Assembly (NCBI RefSeq): GCF_036057275.1
Contig: NZ_CP107945.1
Span: forward strand, 3,596,001 to 3,660,000
Direction: 5' to 3'
Length of the DNA: 64,000 bases
DNA from: Streptomyces sp. NBC_00390
Lineage (GTDB): Bacteria > Actinomycetota > Actinomycetes > Streptomycetales > Streptomycetaceae
The stretch's first letter is position 1. Each line of letters begins with the position of its first letter. The position numbers and the translations under genes were made by a program. Under the pieces are notes generated by a model, which was given only the letters and a program-made list of their open reading frames with translations, did no database searches and had not been told where the DNA came from. Of this stretch, positions 15,623 to 24,554 are shown piece after piece.

Positions 15623-16264
15623 TCACCGCCGCCGGAAGACCAGCCGGCCGCCGAGCACCGTCGCGACGCAACTGCCCGCACCGCTCAGCCGCAGCGCACG
15701 GGCCGGGAGTTCGTCCACCGGAACGTCGAAGACGGCGAAGTCCGCAGGCCTGCCGGCGGTGAGGTATCCGTCGATCAGCACACGGAGCGGGAAGCCCACG
15801 AAGGGATCGAGCGACAACGTCTCGCGCGGCCCAGGATTTCGTGGTGCGCGCACCCGCAGCCCCGACCGGGCGACCGCCGTCCGTACCGCCGGCCGTACGA
15901 ACGGCCCGTCGACCGCGGTCACTCCGTGCCCGAGCAGCCGCTGCAGCCCGCGCCGGGCGCTCGCACCCCAGCGCGCGTCGTCCATCGCCAGCGCCGCCAG
16001 AGCGCCGCCCGTGAGGGGTTCGGTGCCGAGCTCGTCGGCCTCGCGCGGATCGGGGTGGTAGGCCGCCTCCAGCAGGGCCACGGCCTGCGGGTGCCGCAGA
16101 CCGGGCATCAGCAGCCCGGGCCAGCGCCGTACCCGCGCCTGTGGGCGCGCCGCGACCATCGCCTCGTACGTGCCCACGGCGATGATCAGCCCGGCGTCCA
16201 CGGCGACGGCCTCTGCCTCGTCGCGTCCGCAGAAGACCCGGTCCGCGACGTGAATCGTCAGCAA
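15623..16264 (-). CDS. Truncated amidohydrolase-like protein next to mqnC
   Basis: 213 residues from a TTG start with GAGG five bases upstream, seven bases after the mqnC stop, so it is very likely in the same operon. The ends match amidohydrolase/imidazolonepropionase proteins (DAGLIIAVGTYEAM and LLMPGLRHPQ near the N-terminus; GYLTAGRPADFAVFDVP and VLGGRLVF at the C-terminus). The metal ligands expected after MPGL (His-X-His) are absent and the central barrel is mostly missing, as full-length members have about 400 residues. An enzymatic role is therefore doubtful. A scaffold or regulatory partner of MqnC is possible. Confidence 0.65.
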   Translation of the reverse strand: MLTIHVADRVFCGRDEAEAVAVDAGLIIAVGTYEAMVAARPQARVRRWPGLLMPGLRHPQAVALLEAAYHPDPREADELGTEPLTGGALAALAMDDARWGASARRGLQRLLGHGVTAVDGPFVRPAVRTAVARSGLRVRAPRNPGPRETLSLDPFVGFPLRVLIDGYLTAGRPADFAVFDVPVDELPARALRLSGAGSCVATVLGGRLVFRRR

Positions 16265-16271
16265 AACGACC

Positions 16272-17486
16272 TCAGTTGGAGGCGAGCAGCTTCAGTTCGG
16301 GATGCGCCGTGCCGCCCGCGATCGCCGTGGACGAGATGTGCGAGGCGACCCGCTCGTCGACCGGGTCGTTCGCCGGGTCGTCGTGCACGACGAGGTGCTC
16401 GTACGTCGTCGTGCGCTGCGCCGGGACCCGGTCGGCCTTGCGGATCATGTCGATGATCTCGAGGAGGTTGGAGCGGTGCTTGGCCCCCGCCGAGGAGACC
16501 ACGTTCTCCTCCAGCATGATCGAGCCGAGGTCGTCCGCGCCGTAGTGCAGCGACAGCTGACCGATCTCCTTGCCCGTGGTCAGCCACGAGCCCTGGATGT
16601 GGGCGACGTTGTCCAGGAAGAGCCGCGCGATCGCGATCATCCGCAGGTACTCGAACATCGTCGCCTGCGTACGGCCCTTGAGGTGGTTGTTCTCGGGCTG
16701 GTACGTGTACGGGATGAACGCGCGGAAGCCGCCCGTACGGTCCTGCACCTCACGGATCATCCGCAGATGCTCGATGCGCTCGGCGTTGGTCTCGCCCGTG
16801 CCCATCAGCATCGTGGAGGTGGACTCGACACCCAGGCCGTGCGCGATCTCCATGATCTCCAGCCACCGCTCACCCGACTCCTTGAGCGGGGCGATCGCCT
16901 TGCGCGGCCGCTCGGGCAGCAGCTCGGCGCCGGCGCCCGCGAAGGAGTCGAGACCGGCCCGGTGGATCCGGGTGATGGCCTCCTCGACGGAGACCTTGGA
17001 GATCCGGGCCATGTGCTCGACCTCGGAGGCACCAAGCGAGTGGATCACCAGCTGCGGGAAGTCCTTCTTGATGGCGGCGAAGTGCTTCTCGTAGTACTCG
17101 ACGCCGAAGTCCGGGTGATGGCCGCCCTGGAACATGATCTGCGTCCCGCCGAGCTCGACGGTCTCGGCGCACCGGCGCAGGATGTCGTCCAGGTCGCGCG
17201 TCCAGCCCTTGGCTGTGTCCTTCGGCGGGGCGTAGAAGGCGCAGAACTTGCACGCCGTGACACACACGTTGGTGTAGTTGATGTTGCGCTCGATGATGTA
17301 CGTCGCGATGTGCTCCGTACCCGCGTACCGCCGGCGCCGCACGGTGTCCGCGGCCGCGCCCAGGGCGTGCAGGGGCGCGGACCGGTACAGCTCGAGCGCC
17401 TCCTCGGGCGTGATCCGTCCGCCTGCGGCGGCACGGTCCAGGACGGCTGCGACATCAACGGTCGTAAGGTCGGCCTTCTCGGTCAC
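16272..17486 (-). CDS. mqnC: Cyclic dehypoxanthinyl futalosine synthase
   Basis: 404 residues. A radical SAM enzyme with the cluster motif C75-VTA-C79-KF-C82 in TNVCVTACKFCAFY, and the MqnC features GGTQIMFQGGHHPD, SAGAKHRSN and TYQPENNHLKG. It cyclises dehypoxanthine futalosine in the futalosine route to menaquinone. GTG 17486 has GAAGGG about ten bases upstream. The amidohydrolase-like gene follows directly. The paralogous MqnE lies at 30844-32022; the two differ in the residues around the cluster, supporting separate assignments. Confidence 0.95.
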   Translation of the reverse strand: MTEKADLTTVDVAAVLDRAAAGGRITPEEALELYRSAPLHALGAAADTVRRRRYAGTEHIATYIIERNINYTNVCVTACKFCAFYAPPKDTAKGWTRDLDDILRRCAETVELGGTQIMFQGGHHPDFGVEYYEKHFAAIKKDFPQLVIHSLGASEVEHMARISKVSVEEAITRIHRAGLDSFAGAGAELLPERPRKAIAPLKESGERWLEIMEIAHGLGVESTSTMLMGTGETNAERIEHLRMIREVQDRTGGFRAFIPYTYQPENNHLKGRTQATMFEYLRMIAIARLFLDNVAHIQGSWLTTGKEIGQLSLHYGADDLGSIMLEENVVSSAGAKHRSNLLEIIDMIRKADRVPAQRTTTYEHLVVHDDPANDPVDERVASHISSTAIAGGTAHPELKLLASN

Positions 17487-17536
17487 CGGGCGTCACCCTT
17501 CGGCGGTTCTGCTGTGGATCTACGGACCGATCCAGG

Positions 17537-18208
17537 CTACGCCACGGCCCCGGGCGACTCGGCTGCGCCTCCCGCACCCGCCTGGCTCGCCGTCGCCGAG
17601 GAACGCCTGCGCAGTCCGGCACAGAGGACCGCACCGCTCGTCGCGCCGAACAGACCGGCGCCGATCAGCAGCGTCAGCCGCGTGGTTCCTTCCTGGTCCG
17701 GACCGTCCGGAAGCCGCGGCTCCAGCAGGCCCAGCGGGTCGACGTGCAGCGTCACACGCTGGAGCATCCGGATGTGTCCGAAGCAGTTCTGCTGCTGCGA
17801 CACGTCGTGCACGGTCCGGCTCTCGATCTCGACCACCCGGCAGTGCAGCACCTCCTCCTTCTCCTCTGTCGCGGAGACCATCGCGGGGACGGGTTCGCCG
17901 AGCCGCTTCATGTACAGCTCGTAGAGCCCCGGGCCCGCGAAGAACATCAGCGCGAAGCCGCACACGCAGGCGAGCGTCGCGGCACCCGACCGGTGCCAGC
18001 GGCCGCCGAGCAGCACGGGGGTCACCGCCAGGGTTCCGAGCCCGAGGACCACACCGACCGCTGTCCCGAACGGGTACTGGGCGGCGAGGCTTGCGAGGGT
18101 GAGCAGCCCGGGGACGAGGAGCGCCCACATCAGTGAGTTCCTCCGGATCTGCGCCCGGGTCGGAGGCGGCGGCAGCTCCTGGCCCGCCGCCGGTTTGTTC
18201 TGGGTCAT
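17537..18208 (-). CDS. Integral membrane protein, unknown function
   Basis: 223 residues from ATG 18208; a GTG six bases upstream is also possible. A short Pro-rich N-terminus leads to three helices (about 25-100), an extracytoplasmic domain with Cys in LHCRVVEIES and QQNCFGH, and a last helix (about 175-195). The domain has the look of a small DUF3592-like beta domain, but this is uncertain. It lies between mqnC and the PQQ kinase, all leftward, with a 50-base gap to mqnC. There is no functional evidence. Confidence 0.7.
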   Translation of the reverse strand: MTQNKPAAGQELPPPPTRAQIRRNSLMWALLVPGLLTLASLAAQYPFGTAVGVVLGLGTLAVTPVLLGGRWHRSGAATLACVCGFALMFFAGPGLYELYMKRLGEPVPAMVSATEEKEEVLHCRVVEIESRTVHDVSQQQNCFGHIRMLQRVTLHVDPLGLLEPRLPDGPDQEGTTRLTLLIGAGLFGATSGAVLCAGLRRRSSATASQAGAGGAAESPGAVA

Positions 18209-18286
18209 GTCCACAGTTCAGTCAGCACCCTTGGTGAGCGTGGCGGACGGCCGTGCGGCCGCCGATTCCTGCGCGGTCGCCGATTC

Positions 18287-20581
18287 CTAGACGGCCGGCA
18301 GCGCGTACAGATGGTCCTCGTGGGCCACCAGGATCCGGTTGCCGGCACGGGCGATCTGCCATTCGCTGTCGGCCTCGACCCCGTCGTTGTACGTCCACCG
18401 CAGGGTGCCGGTCTTCGCGTCGAAAGCGTAGACACCGCCGTGTTCGAAGAACGAACCGATGTAGAGGGAGTCGGCGGCGCGCACGATCCGGTCGCCGAAG
18501 GGACGGCGGCCCATGTCCTCGTTCCGCCAGATCCTCCTGCCGGACGTGGGGTCGACGGCCCAGACACCGCTCTCGTAATCCATGGCGTACAGCACGCCGT
18601 CGAGAATCGAGGGCCGCTGGAAGCCCCGCCGCCCATCGGCGGACAGGGACCAGCTGTCCCGGCCGGACTTCAGGTCCACGGCCAGCAGCCGCTCGTCGCC
18701 CCCGAGGTACACCTTCCCGCCGAAGAGGGTGGGCTGCACCTCGTCGTCGGCGATCCTGCGGTTCCACACCTGCCTGCCGGTGGCGGCGCTGCGCACGGTG
18801 AGGTTGTACCGCTCGTCGGCGATCGAGCCGTGTGCGTAGACCAGGTAGCCCCCTCCCACGGTGAGCGCCACCTTGTCCTGGGTCCCCTCGTCGCGCTGCT
18901 CCCGCCAGACCACCTTGCGGCTTGCGATGTCGACCGCCGCGATGGCGTTGAGGCTCCTGGCCGGGTCGCTGTGGTCGAGATCGGCGATCACATAGATCCG
19001 TCTGCCGTCGACGGCCGCGACCTGGACGCCCGTGGTCATCTTTCCGCCGAGCTGGGCACGCCAGTGCTCCTTGCCCGTGCGGATGTCGTAGCCGACGATC
19101 GTCCCGTCGTAGTCCCCGCCGGGCAGGAAGAGGGTGTTGCCGGACACGGTCATGGTGTCCGCGGGGCCGGAGATCTCCTTCCGGGACCACTTCTGCCTGC
19201 CCGTCCTGACGTCGTACGCGGACGTGGTCCCCCCGAGCACCAGGAAGAGGTCACCGAACGCCTGTGGCGGAACGTCGTAGTGGCGGGAGAGACCTGGCGC
19301 CTGCTTGTGCCAGAGGGGCTGCGGGGCAACACCGTTCGGCGGGGTGGTGAAGACCTCCGGCTCCGGCTCCCGGCTCTTGCGGCCGTCCTTGTCCGTGGTG
19401 TTCTTTGCCGCGGACCGGTCACGGTCCCCGGCCAGCCACCAGGCCGCACCCCCGCCCGCCAGTGCCACGCCTGCGGCGCCACCCGCTGCCAGGCCGAGGA
19501 ATCGGCGGCGGGACGGCACGGCAGTCGTCGGGTCACCGATCCGCACCGTGCCGACGAGCGATGAGCCCGCGGTCCGTGAAGCACCTGCCGTTGCGCCCGG
19601 GCCCGGGGTGTCCAGCGTCGTCGGGGTACGGCCGGGACCTGCCTGGGACGGCGCAGCGGCGGGCGGTGTTGCCGGCGTGCTCCCGTGGGCCGGAGTCTCC
19701 AGGTCCAGGATGCCGGCGGCATGGGTCGCGATCGTCGACGAGACCGCTGAGGGAAGCCAGTCCGCCAGAATGCGGCCCGTACCCTCCGGAGCCAGGGACC
19801 GCAGGATCTCCGCCGGGGCCGGCCGGGCAGCCGGGTCCTTGGCGAGGCACGCCCGTATCAGGCCGGTCAGCTGCTGCGGAACCCCGGCGAGATCGGGCTC
19901 CGCGTGGACCACCTGGTAGAGCATGGCCGCCGGTGCCAGCTCGCCGAACACATTGCGCCCCGTGGCGGCGAAGGCCAGCACCGCGCCGAGCGAGAAGACA
20001 TCGCCCGCCGGGCCGAGATCCTGCCCCAGCGCCTGCTCCGGAGGCATGTAGCCGGGCGAACCGACCACAACTCCCGTCTGTGTCATACGGCTTCCGTCCA
20101 CGGCCCGCGCGATGCCGAAATCGATGACGCGGGGCCCGTCGGGGGCGAGCAGTACGTTCGACGGCTTGAGGTCGCGGTGGATCAGACCGGCCGCATGAAT
20201 CTCCTGCAGAGCGGCGGCGAGCCCGGCACCGAGCGCACGCACCGTGTGCTCGGGCAACGCACCGTGCACGGAGACGACATCGGTGAGATCGGGGCCCAGG
20301 ACGTACGACGTGGCGAGCCACGGCAACGGGGCCTCCGGGTCAGCATCGACGACCGGGGCGGTGTGGCGTCCGGAGACCGCCTTCGCGATGTCGACCTCGT
20401 GCCGGAAACGCTGCCGGAAACTCTGATCCGCCGCCAGGTCGGGACGGACCACCTTCACCGCGACCGTACGTCCCCCGGGCGAGCGGGCGAGGTACACGCG
20501 CCCCATGCCACCCGCACCGAGCCGCGCCAGCAGCCGGTAGGTGCCCAACTCCTGTGGATCGTCCGACTGCAGCGGTTCCAT
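18287..20581 (-). CDS. Receptor Ser/Thr protein kinase with extracellular PQQ beta-propeller
   Basis: 764 residues. The kinase domain (about 15-270) is complete: glycine loop LGAGGMGRVY, Lys43 in AVKVV, HRDLKPSN (His135-Asp137), DFG 154-156 and an SPGYMPPEQ activation segment. A Pro/Thr-rich linker is followed by SRRRFLGL and a membrane helix (about 361-383). The outer part (about 400-764) has repeated blades such as YDVRTGRQKW, YDIRTGKEHW, WAVDPTSGRRIW and YAFDAKTGTLRW. The layout is that of AfsK-like and PQQ-type kinases. Its ligand is unknown. The paralogous kinase upstream shares the same catalytic positions. Confidence 0.93.
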   Translation of the reverse strand: MEPLQSDDPQELGTYRLLARLGAGGMGRVYLARSPGGRTVAVKVVRPDLAADQSFRQRFRHEVDIAKAVSGRHTAPVVDADPEAPLPWLATSYVLGPDLTDVVSVHGALPEHTVRALGAGLAAALQEIHAAGLIHRDLKPSNVLLAPDGPRVIDFGIARAVDGSRMTQTGVVVGSPGYMPPEQALGQDLGPAGDVFSLGAVLAFAATGRNVFGELAPAAMLYQVVHAEPDLAGVPQQLTGLIRACLAKDPAARPAPAEILRSLAPEGTGRILADWLPSAVSSTIATHAAGILDLETPAHGSTPATPPAAAPSQAGPGRTPTTLDTPGPGATAGASRTAGSSLVGTVRIGDPTTAVPSRRRFLGLAAGGAAGVALAGGGAAWWLAGDRDRSAAKNTTDKDGRKSREPEPEVFTTPPNGVAPQPLWHKQAPGLSRHYDVPPQAFGDLFLVLGGTTSAYDVRTGRQKWSRKEISGPADTMTVSGNTLFLPGGDYDGTIVGYDIRTGKEHWRAQLGGKMTTGVQVAAVDGRRIYVIADLDHSDPARSLNAIAAVDIASRKVVWREQRDEGTQDKVALTVGGGYLVYAHGSIADERYNLTVRSAATGRQVWNRRIADDEVQPTLFGGKVYLGGDERLLAVDLKSGRDSWSLSADGRRGFQRPSILDGVLYAMDYESGVWAVDPTSGRRIWRNEDMGRRPFGDRIVRAADSLYIGSFFEHGGVYAFDAKTGTLRWTYNDGVEADSEWQIARAGNRILVAHEDHLYALPAV

Positions 20582-20795
20582 GTCCGCATCCCCCGAGCGT
20601 TTGCGCTTCCGAATTCCTGTGACTTCGGCCCACAGTAGAGGTGCAGGGGGTCACGGGGGCCGCTGGGTATCGTTCGCCGATGCTGCGGAGCCCCTGCGCG
20701 GCACGGGCCACACAGCCCTCAGTGACGTCCGACGCCTCGCAGCCGCGGGGTGAGAACGGTCATCGCCGGGGGCCACCCGCACCACGGCAACTGCC

Positions 20796-22511
20796 TCAGC
20801 CCGTCGGCTTCTTCACCAGCGTCGCGTACGGGTTGCCCGCGGCGTCCTCCTGGGACCGGTAGCGCAGGGTCCCGCCCTTGGCGAGTGTGTACGTCACCGT
20901 CGTGGTGCCGCTTGTGCACAGCGGCGACGGCGGTCGGTCCGGATCCGTCCTCTCCGTGACACGCAGCTCCCGTTCCGTCCCGGAGGCGAGCTCCCCCACA
21001 CCGTTGCATTCGAGCGGGCCGAGTGTCACGGAGGTGCGGACGACGTTCTCACCCTTCTTGCCCTTGGTGATCACTGCGGTGAGCAGGCCTCCTGAGAGAC
21101 CGTTGTCCTGGGTGATCTCCCCCTGCCAGGTGCCGACGAACGCCGCGGGAACCGCGTCGACCAGCCTGGGCGCGGTGGACGAAGAGCCGCTGCGGGTGGG
21201 GGCAGGCCCGGTCGACCCGGGCGGCTCCACCGCCACGTCGCTGCCTCTGTCCGCGTCACCTCCGCGCCACAGATCGCGCAGCATTCCGGTGCCGAGCGTC
21301 ACCGCGGCGAGTGCGCCCGCGACGGTCAGCGCCACCGTGCAGCTGATGCGCCGGCTCCGGCGGGCTCCGCCCGTGCCCGGGTCCGGGGCGGCGCTCGCCG
21401 ATACGGAGAACCCGGTGCCCCGCCCGGAGCCGGTACCGGTCTGCGGTGTGCGTGCCGGCGGCACCTCCGGGCCGGCCGACGGCCGCGGTGCGGACGGCCG
21501 CGGTGCCGGCTGCGCCACGTGCGGCCCCGGTTGCGGCTCGACCGGCGGCCCGAAGACGCCGATCGCCGGGCTGCTGAACGCCACCGGCCCGGACACCACC
21601 GGGTCGGGTACCGGCCGCGCCTCCAGGTTCAGCAGTTCCACGGCCGCCCGGCTGATCTGCTCGACCAGCGGCCCCGGCAGCCGGCCCGCAGTGATCAGCG
21701 CCACCGTCCCGTCCGGAGCCAGCCGGGTCACGATCTCGTCGGGCGTCGGGCGCGCCGCCGGGTCCTTGGCGAGGCACGCCGCCACGAGCTCCCGCAACCC
21801 GCCTTCCAGCGCGCCCAGTTCCGGCTCTCCGTGCACCACCTGGTAGAGCAGCGCGGCCGACGAGTCACCCGGGAAGGGGGCTTCGCCCGTTGCCGCGTAC
21901 GCCAGGACGGCGCCCAGCGAGAAGACGTCCGCCGCACCGGTGATGCCCTTGCCGAGGATCTGCTCCGGGGACATGTAGCCGGGAGAACCCACCGAGACAC
22001 CGGTCGAGGTGAGCGAGGCCGTGCTGTCCGTGGCCCGGGCGATCCCGAAGTCGATCAGCCTCGGGCCCTCCAGGGTCAGCAGTACATTGGACGGCTTCAC
22101 GTCCCGGTGCACCAGGTCCAGGGCATGGACCGCCACGAGGGCCTGCGCAAGTCCGGCGCCCAGCGCCCGTACCACCGCATCAGGAAGCGCGCCGTGCTCG
22201 GCGACCGCCTGGGACAGCGACGGTCCGGCGACGTACCCGGTGACCACCCAGGGCGTGGCGGCGTCCGGATCGGCGTCCAGCACCGGCGCGGTCCATTCGC
22301 CGCCGACGCGCCGCGCCGCGGCCACCTCGCGCCGGAACCGGGCCCGGAACTCCTCGTCGAGCGCGTAGTGAGGGTGGACGACCTTCACCGCGACGGTACG
22401 GCCGCCGGTGCTGCGGCCGAGGTAGACGCGGCCCATGCCGCCCGCGCCCAGCCTGCCGAGCAGCCGGTAGGCACCGATACTCCTCGGCTCACCCGGATCC
22501 AGCGGCTGCAT
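20796..22511 (-). CDS. Receptor Ser/Thr protein kinase
   Basis: 571 residues. The catalytic positions equal those of the downstream kinase: LGAGGMGRVY 21-30, Lys43, HRD 135-137, DFG 154-156. A Pro/Ala-rich linker (about 300-385) leads to one membrane helix (about 389-411) and a small outer domain of roughly 140 residues containing GTWQGEITQDNG and TVTYTLAKGGTLRYRSQ, likely a beta-barrel with two Cys (PLECNGVG, PPSPLCTSG). The outer domain differs completely from the PQQ propeller next door, so the pair looks like a duplication with a swapped sensor. Confidence 0.92.
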   Translation of the reverse strand: MQPLDPGEPRSIGAYRLLGRLGAGGMGRVYLGRSTGGRTVAVKVVHPHYALDEEFRARFRREVAAARRVGGEWTAPVLDADPDAATPWVVTGYVAGPSLSQAVAEHGALPDAVVRALGAGLAQALVAVHALDLVHRDVKPSNVLLTLEGPRLIDFGIARATDSTASLTSTGVSVGSPGYMSPEQILGKGITGAADVFSLGAVLAYAATGEAPFPGDSSAALLYQVVHGEPELGALEGGLRELVAACLAKDPAARPTPDEIVTRLAPDGTVALITAGRLPGPLVEQISRAAVELLNLEARPVPDPVVSGPVAFSSPAIGVFGPPVEPQPGPHVAQPAPRPSAPRPSAGPEVPPARTPQTGTGSGRGTGFSVSASAAPDPGTGGARRSRRISCTVALTVAGALAAVTLGTGMLRDLWRGGDADRGSDVAVEPPGSTGPAPTRSGSSSTAPRLVDAVPAAFVGTWQGEITQDNGLSGGLLTAVITKGKKGENVVRTSVTLGPLECNGVGELASGTERELRVTERTDPDRPPSPLCTSGTTTVTYTLAKGGTLRYRSQEDAAGNPYATLVKKPTG

Positions 22512-22637
22512 TCGAACTCCCCCGGTCGCGCTGCCGATTACGAGAGCTCAGCCTAGGGGCGGCCCGGCCCGGTGCGCAGCACGCGAAGGACACGGTCGAC
22601 AGCGGGCGAAGGACACAGCCGGCAGCACACCAGGAAC

Positions 22638-23519
22638 TCAGCCGTCGAGCAGATGCACCACGACATCGGCAGGGAATCCGGTCGTCGGCCCGGTCCGCCG
22701 CGCGAATTCCCGCACACCGGCGAGCTGCTGCGCACCGAACCGGAAGTCCAGTGTCGTGAAGTAGCGCTCCAGCAGCTCGGCGTCGAACGCCTCCCAGCGC
22801 GCGGCCTGTTCGGCGACCTTGGTGACCTCCTCGAGGGACAGGTCCCGGGAGGCGAGAAACGCCTCGTGCACCTTGCGTACGACGAGGGGCTCCCGCGCCA
22901 GGTAGTCCTTGCGCGCCGCCCACACCGCGAACACGAACGGCAGCCCGGTCCACTGCTTCCACATCTGCCCGAGGTCATGGACATGGAGGCCGAGGCGCGG
23001 CGCGTCGTGCAGCGAGGCACGCAGCGCGGCGTCGCCGATCAGGACGGCCGCTTCCGCCTCCTGCATCATCAGCCCGAGGTCGGGCGGGCAGGTGTAGTAG
23101 TCGGGCTCCACCTTGTACTGCTCAGCGAGCAGCAGCTGGGCGAGCCGTACGGAGGTACGGGAGGTCGAACCGAGCGCCACCCGGGCACCGTCGAGCCGTT
23201 CCAGCGGCAGCTGCGAGACGATCACACAGGACATCACCGGACCGTCGCAGCCGACGGCCAGGTCGGGAAAAGCGACCAGCCGATCCGCATTGCGCAGGAA
23301 TTCCACAAGGGTGATCGGCGCGATGTCGAGTTCGCCGTTCACGAGCTGCTCGCTGAGCTTCTCCGGGGTGTCCTTGGTGAGCTCGAGATCGAGAAGAGTT
23401 CCGGTTCTGGCCAGCCCCCAGTAAAGAGGCAAACAGTTCAGGAACTGGATGTGTCCCACACGTGGCCGACTGCGACGGTGATCGGTTGCGGTTGCTGTGC
23501 TTTCTCCAAGGCTGTCCAC
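22638..23519 (-). CDS. mqnA: Chorismate dehydratase
   Basis: 293 residues. It has the MqnA signature VGHIQFLNCLPLYWGL at the N-terminus, GELDIAPITLVEFLRN, VALGSTSRTSVRLAQLLL, and LIGDAALRA, with a periplasmic-binding-protein-like fold. It removes water from chorismate to give 3-enolpyruvoylbenzoate, the first step of the futalosine pathway. The start is a GTG in CTGTCCAC (complement). It stands apart from mqnC and mqnE, each roughly 5-8 kb away, all on the same strand. It diverges from the cold-shock gene. Confidence 0.95.
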   Translation of the reverse strand: MDSLGESTATATDHRRSRPRVGHIQFLNCLPLYWGLARTGTLLDLELTKDTPEKLSEQLVNGELDIAPITLVEFLRNADRLVAFPDLAVGCDGPVMSCVIVSQLPLERLDGARVALGSTSRTSVRLAQLLLAEQYKVEPDYYTCPPDLGLMMQEAEAAVLIGDAALRASLHDAPRLGLHVHDLGQMWKQWTGLPFVFAVWAARKDYLAREPLVVRKVHEAFLASRDLSLEEVTKVAEQAARWEAFDAELLERYFTTLDFRFGAQQLAGVREFARRTGPTTGFPADVVVHLLDG

Positions 23520-23733
23520 AGCGCGAGGCTAGACCTGCGACATACCGACGACGCCGCCGGGGCTCGGCGATCCGCCCGCGCCCCCCGTCCGAGCTGCGGT
23601 TCCTCGCCGCGGACTGTCAACACATCAAGATCGAGTCAAACATCCGGGTGACGTGATCTTTCCCTCTACCGCTTCGCACACGCTGCGTGCTAGGCTCGAC
23701 GCAAGTTGCAGTTTGGTTTCCCTTGCAGTACAG

Positions 23734-23761
23734 AGCCTGCGGAGCATGTAACCCGCAGGCT
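23734..23761 (+). promoter_or_regulatory. Terminator-like hairpin in the cold-shock gene leader
   Basis: AGCCTGCGG (23734-23742) pairs perfectly with CCGCAGGCT (23753-23761) across a 10-base loop and is followed by a T-rich run (TTTGTAGTTTTC). It lies about 65 bases before the cold-shock start, in what is probably its 5' leader, so it could attenuate transcription or act as a temperature-sensitive element. The alternative, a simple terminator of something upstream, lacks an upstream rightward gene. Confidence 0.55.
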
Positions 23762-23825
23762 TTTGTAGTTTTCAGACTTCTTGCAGGTTCTGGAGCAGGG
23801 CAACCCTTTGGCCCAAGGAGGGCTT

Positions 23826-24029
23826 ATGGCTACCGGAACCGTCAAGTGGTTCAACGCTGAAAAGGGCTTCGGCTTCATCGCCCAGGACGGCGGCGGCCCG
23901 GATGTCTTCGTCCACTACTCCGCGATCAACGCGTCCGGGTTCCGCTCCCTCGAGGAGAACCAGGTCGTGAACTTCGACGTCACTCAGGGTCCGAAGGGCC
24001 CGCAGGCGGAGAACGTCACCCCGGCCTAA
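23826..24029 (+). CDS. cspA: Cold-shock domain protein
   Basis: 67 residues, the standard single cold-shock domain. RNP1 is KGFGFIAQDG and RNP2 is VFVHYSAI. It binds single-stranded RNA/DNA and acts as an RNA chaperone. The ribosome binding site AAGGAGGG is very strong, seven bases before ATG 23826. The hairpin leader upstream and the strong terminator downstream make it a well-defined single-gene unit. Streptomyces genomes carry several paralogues; the symbol marks the family rather than one exact orthologue. Confidence 0.96.
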   Translation: MATGTVKWFNAEKGFGFIAQDGGGPDVFVHYSAINASGFRSLEENQVVNFDVTQGPKGPQAENVTPA

Positions 24030-24070
24030 GTTGCCTGGGTCGGCGATCGCGCACGACTTAGCAGTACCCA

Positions 24071-24112
24071 AGGAGCCCCGTTCCGTACGGTTTCGTACGG
24101 AACGGGGCTCCT
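24071..24112 (+). terminator. Very strong intrinsic terminator after the cold-shock gene
   Basis: A 19-base perfect stem (24071-24089 with 24094-24112) with a GTTT loop follows the stop by about 40 bases and is trailed by a weak T tract. It includes a palindromic CCGTACGG-type core and could act in both directions. Confidence 0.88.
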
Positions 24113-24332
24113 GCCTTTCCCCGGAGGCTCACCCGAGTGACCGCCACCGATGCCGCTGTGGCGCGCCCTGGACGACAGCCAGGTCCGCCACACGCGGACT
24201 CGTTGTGCTGCCACAGCACCGCGGGGCGTGACGGAAGCGCCGGAGTGCGACGCCCCGCTCCCACGTCTCCACCCGTGGTGTCGGACGGGAACTGTCGGCT
24301 GCGGCTGACCGGCGGCCGGCGGGGCTTCGTGA

Positions 24333-24554
24333 CCCGGGCGCGCCCATGGATCGCCCCTGGCGGATGCGGAGCGGGCAGGCGGACCGGCGGCAGCCGCCGA
24401 GGCGGAGTGCAAGGCGCCCGAACTGTCCCCGGCCGACATCGCCTACGCGGCCCGCAGAACCGCGACCGGCACGGTCTTCCGGCTGCGCGGCGCCGGCGGC
24501 CGCATCCATCCCGCCGGTGGTGTCAGCGGTGGGACCAGCGCTCACCGCGCATGA
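24333..24554 (+). pseudogene. Possible remnant of a coding sequence
   Basis: One frame (24333 to the TGA at 24552) shows strong GC-rich third positions and a protein-like reading, including ECKAPELSPADIAYAARRT and TGTVFRLRGAGGRIHP, but has no start codon and no ribosome binding site. It ends inside the 3' end of the convergent TetR gene. I do not recognise the family. It may be the 3' remainder of a deleted gene. The rest of 24113-24522 shows nothing else. Confidence 0.3.
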
